Assembly: GCF_017591435.1 (NCBI RefSeq)
Contig: NC_059304.1
Location: 32,031,650 to 32,095,649 of the forward strand
DNA from: Portunus trituberculatus
Taxonomy: Eukaryota > Arthropoda > Malacostraca > Decapoda > Portunidae
DNA: 64,000 bases
Direction: 5' to 3'
Shown piece after piece: positions 55,301-64,000 of the stretch. The position numbers were made by a program, and so were the translations under genes. Each line of letters opens with the position of its first letter. Position 1 is the stretch's first letter. Under the pieces are notes generated by a model. That model had not been told where the DNA came from. It made no database searches and was given only the letters and a program-made list of their open reading frames with translations.

Positions 55301-56430
55301 AGTTTATCAAATGAAGGGAAAGTTCTACTACAGTGGAAGAGAGCCAACATATTACCGATATTTAAAGGAGGTAAGTCAATGAGCCATTAAATTACAGACC
55401 GGTGTCAGTTACAAGTGTTATGGGGAAGTTGTGTGAAATAGTTATCAAAGAAAAATGGGTTAAGCGTCTGGAAGAAGAACAAGTTATATGAAACGGACAA
55501 TTTTGGTTCAGGATAAGCTGGCCATGTGTTTCGAACTCATTAAGTTTCTACTCAAGAGTAATCAAAGGAATGGAAAACAGAGATGGATGGGTGGACACAG
55601 TATACTTGGACATGAAAAAGGCTTTTGATAAAGTCCCTCATGGAAGACTACTTTGGAAACTAGAGAACATACGAGAACTGCGATGAACTTTGTTAGAAAG
55701 GATAAGGAATTATTTGAAGGACAGAGAAATGAGAACTATGATCAGAGATACATACTCATCTTGTGGTAAAGTAACAAATGGTATGCCACAAGTGTCAGTG
55801 TTAGCCCCCATTATGTTCCACATTTATATAAACGACATTCACAATGGGGTAAACAGTTATCTTGATTTATTTGCTGATGATGCAAAGCTGCTGTTACAGG
55901 AAGATATAAACTAAATTTATGAGTAGAGTAAGAAGTGGAAACTGGAGTTCAATACCAATAAATGTTACGCAATGGAACTAGGAAAGAGTAAGAGAAGACC
56001 GGTATGGAAGTATTTGATTGGAGAGGAACAAATAATGAAGACTAAAAAGGAAAGATCTGGGAGTGATTACACAGGAAAATCTGAACCCCAAAAAACACAT
56101 AAGCAAGATTTTTGGATTATCATATAAAATGTTGACTAATATAAGAGAGGCATTTGAATTCATGGACAAATATATGATGAAAAAATTATTAAAAGCATGA
56201 TACATCCAAAGCTGGAATATGCAGCTGTGGTGTGGTCTCCCAGCTCTAAAGAACATATAAAAAGATTAGAATGGATACAAAAGTTTGCTACAAAGATGGT
56301 GTCGGAACTATAGGACCTAACATATGAAAAAAAGCTGATGGAAATGGAACTGCCAACCTTACAAGATTAAGAGAATGAGGAGACATAATAATAATGTACA
56401 AGATAGTCATTGCATTAAAAAGATATACAA
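52376..56430 (+). mobile_element. CR1-like LINE, near full length, split by a solo LTR
   Basis: ORF1-like region: 52427-52621 (MECEKVSVIHQVLKEIQEI..., coiled coil), continuing in broken frames to about 53180. ORF2 begins just before 53245, is interrupted by the solo LTR at 53246-53912, and resumes with DYLKEKKPD and IMCIVETKLKEEIHVSFKED (about 53917-54000). It then reads GDFNCKKK (about 54290), KAMGPDGVSSWVLKECEEQL (about 55220), PLNYRPVSVTSV (about 55385), DTVYLDMKKAFDKVPHGRLL (about 55595), YLDLFADDAKLLLQ (intact FADD, about 55855) and RPVWKYLIGEE. It ends near 56430 in trinucleotide repeats. Many stops. Related to 17328-19690. Confidence 0.83.
53246..53912 (+). mobile_element. Solo LTR (667 bp) with CTAG target duplication
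   Basis: Begins TGTTACGGCC and ends GAACGTAACA, so TGTTACG/CGTAACA form a 7-bp terminal inverted repeat. It is flanked by CTAG at 53242-53245 and 53913-53916. Removing it restores the LINE reading frame across the junction (LEAR-DYLKEKK). It is C-rich at its 5' end, with three near-copies of a 21-bp CCACCGTCTC(A/G)TGAACCTTC unit at about 53333-53395. No coding region. Confidence 0.85.
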
Positions 56431-56476
56431 GGTAGTAGTAGTAATAGTTATTAATGTTCTTGTTGTTTTTGTAGTC

Positions 56477-56540
<64 letters not shown>

Positions 56541-56543
56541 GGT

Positions 56544-56584
<41 letters not shown>

Positions 56585-56843
56585 TGTGGTGATGGTGGTG
56601 GTGAACATCACTAGCATTAACTGTAGTATTTGTAGTGATAGTAGTAGTTGTGATAGTAGCAATAATAATAGTAGTAGATTGTATTAGTATTATTATTAGT
56701 AGTGGTATTAGTATTAATATCAGTATCAGCATTAGTAGCAGTAGTATTAGTAGAGGTGGTAGTACTCGTAATAGTAATTGTTGTAGTGGTAGTAGTAGTA
56801 GTAGTAGTAGTAGTAGTTGTAGTACTACTACTACTACTACTAA

Positions 56844-56875
<32 letters not shown>

Positions 56876-56877
56876 AA

Positions 56878-56933
<56 letters not shown>

Positions 56934-56953
56934 CATTATTATTATTATTATCG
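56430..56953. repeat. Compound trinucleotide array
   Basis: Successive blocks of (TAG)n, (TTG)n, (TAG)n, degenerate TAG/ATT, (TAG)n, (TAC)n and (ATT)n. All are three-base units, so every frame stays open on both strands and gives artificial poly-V, poly-S, poly-I, poly-L and poly-Y proteins. Confidence 0.95.
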
Positions 56954-57054
56954 GAAGTGTTTTTTTTTTTTTTTATGAACCAGAGGCTCCTAGACAGGAT
57001 ACTTTTCCGAACTATGTTTTCCTGTGGCTCTAGTAAAGGGAGGGATGCCCTGCC

Positions 57055-57056
<2 letters not shown>

Positions 57057-57140
<84 letters not shown>
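57057..57140. repeat. (CA)n microsatellite
   Basis: About 84 bp of CA dinucleotides. Confidence 0.97.
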
Positions 57141-57142
<2 letters not shown>

Positions 57143-58025
57143 CCGCCATGAACGCCAACAACGCATAATATTATTGTAATAACTTAGAGCTGTGTGTCAT
57201 CTCATCCATTCCATCTTTCTCTGCACTTGACCTTCATGATGATAGTTTCACTTGCTGCAGTAATGTTCTTACTCACTAATGAACCGGAATACGTAAAATC
57301 GGAAAGCTTAATGCAATTTTATTGTTTACATCTTGAAGGCTTTCTTCCGAACGTGTCAGAACAGCAAGGAAGAAAGGTGAGCCACTACTGGCAGCAAACA
57401 GCGTGAGCAGTGTTGGCATGGGTGGGGAGCCCTCTTTCGTGAAGCACACGGCGTTTTCCTTATCTGGGGTCTATGACTACAATCGGGGTTCCTTCATGGG
57501 TAGCAACTACTGGCTGTTTTTCCGCCTTGGGCAGAATGATTACTTCATCTCTGGAGTGCCTGGCGTTTTGTCCTCGTTTGTGAAGCGCAGGAAGTTCTCC
57601 GTGAGTGGGGCTTATCATAAAGTCATTGGCCAGGCCGGGCACCCAGGATGCGGCGACAAACAGCTGTGGAGTGACAGACAGTGTCATATTCAGCAGGCGC
57701 CAGTCTTGGTTGGTGGTCGTGGCGTCTGACAACCTCTCCCCTCGAAGTAAAGGACGAGACAAACAACGTCTCGCCACCGTCAGGGAAAATTAAACCTCCG
57801 AATTTTGCATTTCATTGGAAAGAGAGAAATGAATCCTGCGAGAACATGTTTGATACTAACACAGACCTTTATTTCGTCCAATTGATATGTTAGTGTTTGG
57901 TGGTGTAGTTGAATTAAGTTTAGATATCCCACCTTTGCTTTGTCTCAGGGCTACTTTCATACCAACGCCTTTCTTTCGGGCTCAATGATCAATGGCTTTG
58001 CTCTAAAAAGGCCTTTCCACACCAG
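57141..58025. other. No gene recognised (open frames near 57400-57780)
   Basis: Overlapping frames on both strands at 57403-57729 (plus) and 57460-57777 (minus), about 105 codons each, show no recognised domain and no splice context. The minus frame ends at a repeat-like GTCGCTGG-type region. I cannot assign either. Confidence 0.5.
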
Positions 58026-58407
58026 CAAACACTGCTTGGAAACAATATTCACTAACATCTCCAAGCTGTTAGAGCAGTGGTTCCCAACCTTTTTTGTCCC
58101 GTTCCCCCTTTTCCAGTCACTTTTTCACCAGAGGACCCCTACAACGAAATAGGTTAAGCCAGCAAAATTAATCCATACTACTGTATACAGTCCTTAAAAC
58201 TGAATGCTTAAATTCTAAGCATTCAGTTTTAAGGATTGTATACATTAGTATGAATTTTATTCTGAGCTGCATGTCTCCTAATTCCAGTATCATAAATTTA
58301 AAAATAAGTAGAATCTAAATGGATCCCTTGAAATTCTTCCATGGACCCCTGGTTGGTAACCACTGCGTTAGAGAAACAGCTTGGAGATGCTTGACAAACA
58401 GTGTTTG
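58026..58407. repeat. Outer palindrome disrupted by an hAT-type MITE
   Basis: CATCTCCAAGCTGTT at 58056-58070 is the exact inverse of AACAGCTTGGAGATG at 58375-58389. CAAACACTG at 58026-58034 is matched by CAGTGTTTG at 58399-58407. Without the inserted MITE and one target copy the two arms would be separated by only about five bases. Confidence 0.8.
58075..58365. mobile_element. hAT-type MITE (291 bp) with central hairpin
   Basis: Terminal inverted repeats CAGTGGTTCCCAACC (58075-58089) and GGTTGGTAACCACTG (58351-58365). Flanking 8-bp duplication TGTTAGAG (58067-58074) and CGTTAGAG (58366-58373), 7 of 8 matching. Both features are diagnostic of the hAT superfamily. The centre holds a near-perfect hairpin, about 58182-58244, with arms CCTTAAAACTGAATGCTTA and TAAGCATTCAGTTTTAAGG. 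No coding capacity. Confidence 0.88.
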
Positions 58408-58447
58408 TGTCCTGTTTGGGCATGACTTTTAAAATCAATGGTGCAGA

Positions 58448-58569
58448 ACAGGAGTTTTCAACCTTTTTTTGTCGTTAAGAATTCCCGGAGTTATAGGCCC
58501 ATCTACCTGAACACCCAGTAATCTGAATTCGAACAGAATGTTAGTTTAATGACTGACACTGATATAATA
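58448..58569. mobile_element. Second hAT-type end, truncated by gap
   Basis: CAGGAGTTTTCAACCTTTTT at about 58449 resembles the CAG.GGTT..CAACC ends of hAT elements. The rest runs into the N gap, so the other end cannot be checked. Confidence 0.45.
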
Positions 58570-59069
58570 NNNNNNNNNNNNNNNNNNNNNNNNNNNNNNN
58601 NNNNNNNNNNNNNNNNNNNNNNNNNNNNNNNNNNNNNNNNNNNNNNNNNNNNNNNNNNNNNNNNNNNNNNNNNNNNNNNNNNNNNNNNNNNNNNNNNNNN
58701 NNNNNNNNNNNNNNNNNNNNNNNNNNNNNNNNNNNNNNNNNNNNNNNNNNNNNNNNNNNNNNNNNNNNNNNNNNNNNNNNNNNNNNNNNNNNNNNNNNNN
58801 NNNNNNNNNNNNNNNNNNNNNNNNNNNNNNNNNNNNNNNNNNNNNNNNNNNNNNNNNNNNNNNNNNNNNNNNNNNNNNNNNNNNNNNNNNNNNNNNNNNN
58901 NNNNNNNNNNNNNNNNNNNNNNNNNNNNNNNNNNNNNNNNNNNNNNNNNNNNNNNNNNNNNNNNNNNNNNNNNNNNNNNNNNNNNNNNNNNNNNNNNNNN
59001 NNNNNNNNNNNNNNNNNNNNNNNNNNNNNNNNNNNNNNNNNNNNNNNNNNNNNNNNNNNNNNNNNNNNN
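58570..59069. other. Assembly gap (500 N)
   Basis: Exactly 500 ambiguous bases. The left flank is an hAT-like end and the right flank is a minus-strand LINE. Confidence 0.99.
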
Positions 59070-59800
59070 GGTGATATATCATTAATACCTGAGTTTTTGT
59101 TATTTAGGGACTGAATTACTTTAGTCACATCAAAGGTAGTCACAATAGGGCACATCATAGAATTTAGAAAGTTACCTTTAAGGTAGTCTTTCGGGTCTTT
59201 ATTTGTATATGGAAGTCTTCTGTCAAGTTCAGGTGCAATAGTGGAGAAATATCTACTAAAAGCTTCTGCTATATCTGAGGAATCGGTTAATAATGAATTA
59301 TTATAATGCAAAGACTTATTGTTATTTGCTTTATTTGTATTTCCTTTTAATTCATTAATTGCTTGCCAAATCGTTTTGGTATTATTACGGAAATTTGTAA
59401 AAACTTGGAAATAATGGTTCATTTTTGCATTCCTGATAATTTGGGTTAGATGATTTCTATATTGTTTGAAAGTCTCATGAGATACTGTTCCAAGATTATA
59501 CATTTTAAATAAGTTACATTTATGTTTAATGGACTTTAGTATTCCACTTGTAAGCCAGGCATTATTAAGTCTTTTATCAGTAACAAATTTAGATTTAATT
59601 GGGAAACTCTGATCATAACATTCCTATAGTTTTTTTTTATAAAATAGATTAAAGTTGTTGTTAGTATTTTCCATAGTTAGCAGTTCTTCCCAGTTTATTT
59701 TGCGTAGCTCATTGGTAAAAAGAGTATGATTATTGGCATTAAAATTTCTAAATTTTATCTCTTGTTTTTTATTGGGTTTAGATTGTTGATTGGTCGGACT
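59070..59800 (-). pseudogene. LINE fragment, EN-RT linker and start of RT
   Basis: The minus-strand frame from 59503 reads YNLGTVSHETFKQYRNHLTQ, AKMNHYFQVFTNFRNNTKTI, WQAINELKG, SSDIAEAFSRYFSTIAPELD and VTKVIQSLNNKNSGINDIS, ending at the gap. This is the segment just before RT motif 1 in CR1/jockey-type ORF2 proteins (compare VI.SLNNKKS.G.D.IS). Further upstream (to about 59800) the linker continues in broken frames (LLIKDLIMPGL). The RT itself would lie in the gap. Confidence 0.75.
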
Positions 59801-60309
59801 CACTGAGTTAATTCACCTGCACTTCAGGCCAGCAGGGTAGTCCCCCATTTGCAGCCACTCGCAATATTGCCGATTACCAGTGATGCTACCACCATCTTCT
59901 TTTCTCAGGCTACCGCAACACTACCTCCTTCCCACACAATGGTCGTCCCTACTATTTGTCATCACTGTTATCATACACGTATCCGCCTACCACTGCAGTG
60001 CATATCTTCCCTCTTGGCTAGTGGGACACGTAAATGATGCTGCTTGATTGGGGAACTGTTGGCGGTGTTGATGGAGTGTTGAAACAGTGAATACAGCCAA
60101 GATCGTGGGCATCCCTTCTTTTCAGGAGGAGGTAACAGACATTACCAAAACGATAATGTATTCCCAGCGAGGTCTGATAGTAGTAGTTCTGTTCTGAACC
60201 AGTTCTGGTCTGGATCAGTTCAGGGTGAGGGGTGGGCTGTGAGCTCACCATCAAAGTCAGTTGTGATTTCGCTGAACGTTTCCCTTTGTCTCACAACTCA
60301 AAGGGGCAG
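59801..60309. other. No gene recognised
   Basis: About 500 bp between LINE remnants without a recognisable protein or RNA. Confidence 0.45.
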
Positions 60310-61975
60310 TCATAGCTTGCCCTTTAAAGACAACTCTCTTTCTCGCAAAACGACATGCACCTACTACACACTCCCTTCACTCAATTTTTTAAAAGATGGC
60401 GACTCCTAATCTAGCCCCCTTCTGGGGAGGGGACCATAAATGTCCCCTGGTCGGACTGGTCTCCGGGTAGCAACCCAAAATCTCTTGACACCCCACTCAA
60501 CTTTTTCTTTATTCACTTCTGGAACACTCGCGGCCTCAAATGTAATTTTCAATCTGTAGAACACACCTCTCCTATACTAAACTTCATCTTTTCCTCACTG
60601 AAACACAGGTGTCTGAGGTAGCTAAAAGTAGCCTCTTTTCTGTTCCCTCCTACTTTGTCTATCTTCATTTTCGTTCCAAAGGTGGATATTGACTTGCTAT
60701 CATGCCCTCGCTATAGAATCTTCTGAGTTTTTCACCATCTGGCTTTGACTCAATAGTCACTCTCTAAATATATTCATCTGTGCTGTCTCTCCCCTAACTC
60801 CTCTGAATATAGTAAATTCTTTTACTGTTTAACTTCCAAACTGAACTACATTCAGTCCCTCTATCCTTTCGCGGAGATCTCCATCCTTGGAGATTTCAAT
60901 GTCATCACCAGCTTTGGCTTTGCTATCCCTTCACTGACCACCCTGGTGAACTAGCCTTCTACTTTGCTATCATCCATGATTTAGAGTAACTGGTGCAACA
61001 CTACTCGTATTCCTTACTGACTTGGAGAGACACCCAACATTGTTGATTTTTTTCTTACCTCCAATCCTTCTGCTTATGGTGTTGCTGTATCTTCTCTGTT
61101 GGGCTTCTCCGTTCACAACCTCATATCTGTATCTTATTTTATTTCTCTAGTCCCTCTTCAGCATCATCCAAAGCGGAGGTGACTCTGACGTTTTGCCTCT
61201 GCCACTTGTGGGGACCTCAGGAGGTATTTTGCTGATTTTTCCCTGGAATGATTTCTGTTTCCGTGTCAGAGACCCACCTTTTTGTGCTGAACGCATAACA
61301 GAGGTGATACTGTCTGGCATGGAGGCGTACATTCCTCATTATTTTTCTCAATGTATACCTTATAAAACTTGGTTTAACACTACCTGTTCTCTTACTATAC
61401 ATGATAAGAGAGGTTGCCCACAAAAGGTACTTGAGCCTTCTATCTCCTGAATCTCATGCTCTTTATAGATCTGCCTGAAATCATACCAAGTCAGTTTTTT
61501 TCAAATTGCCAAACACTCTTTAATAATTAGAAAATATCAAAATCTTCCAAACACAAACTCCCCTCGAGACTTCTGACATCTGGCCAAAAATCATCTACAT
61601 TAACTTTATTTCTTTATCTTTCCCTCGTTTATTTTATCCTGATGGCACCACTGCCATCTCATCTGTCTCTAAAGCTGAAATAATCCATCAAACCTTTGTT
61701 AACACCTCCACCTTGATTCTGGGCTTGTCTCTCCCTCTCCATCTCCCTCTTACTATTTCATACCTTCAATTAAAGTTCTTTGTAATGATGTTTTTAATAC
61801 CTTCGCTGGCCTAAACCCTCAGAAAGTTTATGGCTCTGATGGGGTCCCTCCTCTTGTTCTCAAAAACTATACTTCCGTGTTTGCACCTTGCCTGGCCAAA
61901 GTCTTTCAACTCTGTGTATCGATTTCTATCTTGCCTTTTTCCTGGAAGCTTGCCTTACATTCAGGCTTTTCAGAT
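60310..61975 (+). mobile_element. Jockey-like LINE, endonuclease to early RT (same family as 50409-52375)
   Basis: Plus strand in broken frames: FFFIHFWNTRGLKCNFQSVE (about 60500-60560), EISILGDFNVHHQLW (endonuclease GDFN box, about 60865-60915), DTPNIVDFFLTSNPSAYGVA (about 61030-61090), CAERITEVILSGMEAYIPH (about 61283-61340), the NISNNF-like linker and LAGLNPQKVYGSDGVP (about 61805-61850). It ends abruptly near 61975. It supplies the endonuclease half missing from the other copies of this family in the window. Confidence 0.82.
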
Positions 61976-62459
61976 TAACGACTTTGCCAATGCAACTTTT
62001 TTTTTTACTGGTGCGACTCCGCTAAATTACAAAGCAAATTTTAGCGCGATAACAGAAAGGTAATCTTATAAGAAAGAAAAACTTTTTTTTTTTTATATAT
62101 TTTCTTAGTTAATAATTGGCTAAACTAATATCTACAGGCCCTCCTCCTCCTCTTCCTCCTCCTCATCCTCTTCCTCCTACTCCTCCTCCTCCTCCTTCTC
62201 CTCCCCCTCGTGGCCCTCCTCTTCCACGTCCTCTTGGCTCATTTTCTCCAACTGTGGCAATTTCTCTAATAAAAATCGTCTTTGTTCCTGTTAAAAGTCA
62301 CGGAATATTGGGGCACAACTTTTTTAGTGCGCCTTTCGACTTTGCGACTTCAAAATTCAAAGTAGCAAAGACGCAATTCAGTGCCGTAACGTCCGGATCT
62401 GTATATGAGCATGGTTCGTATTGCGACTCTCTATGCCCCTACTATCCTGTGTAAGAGGG
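61976..62459. other. CCT-rich tract and a 90-bp repeat unit
   Basis: Poly-T/AT-rich sequence is followed by a (CCT)-rich tract (about 62140-62225). A segment at about 62211-62300 recurs at 62801-62890. A GCGACTC/GTGCGACT-containing stretch (about 62310-62420) is unrecognised. Confidence 0.6.
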
Positions 62460-63020
62460 GCACCAGCAAAGGATAAAAAAAAAAAAAAAAAAACGATAAA
62501 AAAAGGCCCATTGCCGGTCAGTCTGCCAATATAGTCGAGATCGTTAGTAGAAGCCAACATGTTTCTTGAAACCTCCCGTTTAAAAGAGTTCAAGTCATAG
62601 GAAAAATGGAAATGAGGCAGGGACCTCCAGAGTTTACCAGAGAAAGGAAACAATGAATGAGAATGCATTAAAGAGGTGGACAGAGTAAAGATGGGAAAAT
62701 GAAGAAAGAAAAATCAGAAGAGAAGCCGACATGAAAATAGTCGTAAAGGACAACAAGAGCCGCATCACTGCTCCTTCTCCTCCTCCCCCTCCACCCCCTC
62801 CTCTTCCTCCTCTTCTACGTCCTCTTGGCTCATCTTCTCCAACTGTGGCAATTTCTCTAATAAAAATCATCTTTGTTCCAGTTAAAAGTCTTTTTATAGT
62901 AGAAGGGGTTGATAAGCTTTTTGATTCCACTGTGTCTAAAGGAGCTCCATGAGTGGAACTCCCCTCATTCCACCATATATGAAGTATATACTCCATACTG
63001 GTATATGGGAGGGAAATCAA
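62460..63020 (-). mobile_element. Jockey-like LINE 3' end, interrupted by a CCT-rich insert
   Basis: On the minus strand, SMEYILHIWW and DTVESKS.. (about 63000-62900) match the MEYSSHVWGGSS...LDRVESKALRLI stretch of the copy at 50409-52375. After an insert (about 62750-62910) the LINE resumes with LLSFTTIFMSASLLIF, NAFSF..FSGKLWRSLPHFHF and NSFKREVSRNMLA (about 62750-62560). It ends at an A-rich tail (62476-62495 region, A on the plus strand because of a downstream A-rich motif). Dead copy. Confidence 0.72.
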
Positions 63021-63049
63021 TCAATCATGGGGGCATACACCAGGGGATG

Positions 63050-63609
63050 CGTCGCCTCTCCTACCCTATGGCGCCACTCCAAACGGTCACACCTGAGCCT
63101 CCATGCAGGCTTCCTTCTCGTGCCAAGTAACTTCCAGCAAGAGGCATCGACTTGCCGCAGCCATGACGTCCCCTTGCCCACCTCCATGCTGGGTTATCAC
63201 TTTCGGATACAATTCGATAGGCAGGATCGACTTCCGGGTAGCGTGCCACATGCCCATATAGTCACAGTTGTGTTGACAGACTATGCTGGTAATCGGCCTA
63301 GAATCAGTCTCACGGAACAATCGCTTATTTCACACAAAGTCCTACCAGCGGTATCCCAAGATCCTACGAAAGTATCGAGTACCAAAGACATCAATTCGCC
63401 TCTTCAGATCGGGGTTCAGCGTGCATGTCTCACAACCATAGCATAAGACAGAGATCACCAGCGACTTGAAAATCCGAATCTTTGTCCGTCTGAACGGGTA
63501 CCGACAACGCCAAATATTCGTGTTGAGCAAATCAATTATCCCGTGGGCCAGGCCAATCCTTCATACAACTTCTTGGCTCGACCCACCGTTGTTACGCATT
63601 AAACTACCA

Positions 63610-63611
<2 letters not shown>
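63050..63611 (-). mobile_element. RTE-type LINE, C-terminal fragment
   Basis: The minus strand from about 63611 reads YLGSLMRNNGGS, LLNTNIWRCRYPFRRTKIRI, FKSLVISVLCYGCETCTLNP, RRIDVFGTRYFRRILGYRW and ERLFRETDSRPITSIVCQHN, then GMWHATRKSILPIELYPKVI. The order (K.R.F.SLV..VLLYGCETWTL...LRRILGY.W...N) is typical of the region after the RT domain in RTE/BovB-type ORF2 proteins. Frameshifted and truncated on both sides, with an AT array upstream (63612). Confidence 0.8.

Positions 63612-63693
<82 letters not shown>
63612..63693. repeat. (AT)n microsatellite
   Basis: AT array abutting the RTE fragment. Confidence 0.96.
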
Positions 63694-63696
<3 letters not shown>

Positions 63697-63859
63697 GTTT
63701 TACTGTCACAACTCACAGAGGATTGGTTTGGTTAGCTAGGTCCTACGTGAGCAATGGACACAGTGGCAGTAAGAGGAATTATTTACATATTTTTTCTTTT
63801 TTTATTGTTAAGTATAAGGTAAGAATACTCAGGGATTTGTATGACTGGTGAAATCCCAT

Positions 63860-64000
63860 CTGTTTGGTTAGCTTAGCCTAGGTTTGGTTAGGCTAAATTA
63901 GATTTGGTTAGATTAAGTTAGGTTACCTTAGGTTTAGTGTAAGATTGAGTCAGGTTTGATTGGGTTGTTTTGGTTTTGGTCAGGTCAGGTTAAATTTGGT
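63860..64000 (+). repeat. Degenerate GGTTA/TTTGGTTAG-rich tract
   Basis: Recurring GGTTAG, TTGGTTAG, AGGTTA and GGTCAGGT words through the window end, resembling diverged copies of the arthropod telomere word TTAGG. It continues beyond the window. Confidence 0.6.

Noticed and set aside
56375..57151. Poly-V, poly-S, poly-I and poly-N proteins
   Set aside because: Products of trinucleotide and CA repeats on both strands.
57403..57777. Overlapping frames of about 105 codons on both strands as a host exon
   Set aside because: No recognised domain, splice sites or conserved motif. Left unassigned rather than called a gene.

Overview
This is a eukaryotic nuclear window, most likely from a decapod crustacean (crab or shrimp type). 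The grounds are extreme dinucleotide microsatellite density, a mix of BEL/Pao, Ty3/gypsy-like, CR1-like, jockey-like and RTE elements, Val-tRNA-derived SINEs, GT-AG introns, and a TTAGG-like GGTTA-rich tract at the right end. The species assignment is inference. There are four runs of exactly 500 N (3266-3765, 12646-13145, 36863-37362, 58570-59069), which look like fixed-size scaffold gaps.

Host genes: only two loci look like genuine host coding sequence. Both are on the minus strand and both belong to the acyl-CoA thioesterase / bile acid-CoA:amino acid N-acyltransferase (ACOT/BAAT) alpha/beta-hydrolase family. The first has three exons at 26529-26341, 26212-26018 and 24339-24130, with GT-AG splice sites that keep the frame. 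The second covers the equivalent region in one uninterrupted exon (about 34590-33935). Both keep a Ser-Asp-His triad. Neither has an N-terminal domain that I can identify, so both are 3' parts of genes or pseudogenes.

Layout: 0-6.2 kb holds microsatellites, a minus-strand BEL/Pao 3' end split by a 910-bp solo LTR, a gap, a jockey-like LINE scrap, a 250-bp CT array, and a plus-strand BEL/Pao 5' end (LTR plus gag). 6.2-13 kb holds AT arrays, a jockey-like LINE, a 538-bp fold-back MITE, a gypsy-like LTR and a SINE. 13-21.7 kb holds two LINE families, a 70-bp minisatellite and a BEL/Pao 3' end with an integrase remnant. 21.7-35 kb holds the two ACOT-like genes with LINEs, Tigger-like transposon scraps and microsatellites between them. 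35-46.5 kb holds a CR1-like 3' fragment, a run of three SINE copies, and a long CR1-like element (zinc-finger/SGNH-esterase ORF1 plus EN-RT ORF2) inserted into the endonuclease of an older LINE, followed by AT arrays and an LTR fragment. 46.5-56.4 kb holds LINE, BEL/Pao gag-pro, an antisense LINE inserted into it, and a LINE carrying a 667-bp solo LTR. 56.4-64 kb holds compound trinucleotide repeats, an hAT-type MITE in the centre of a palindrome, more LINE remnants including an RTE 3' end, and the GGTTA-rich end.

I see no evidence for an operon, CRISPR array or prokaryotic system. The main value of the window is the ACOT-like pair and the unusually readable record of nested transposition.
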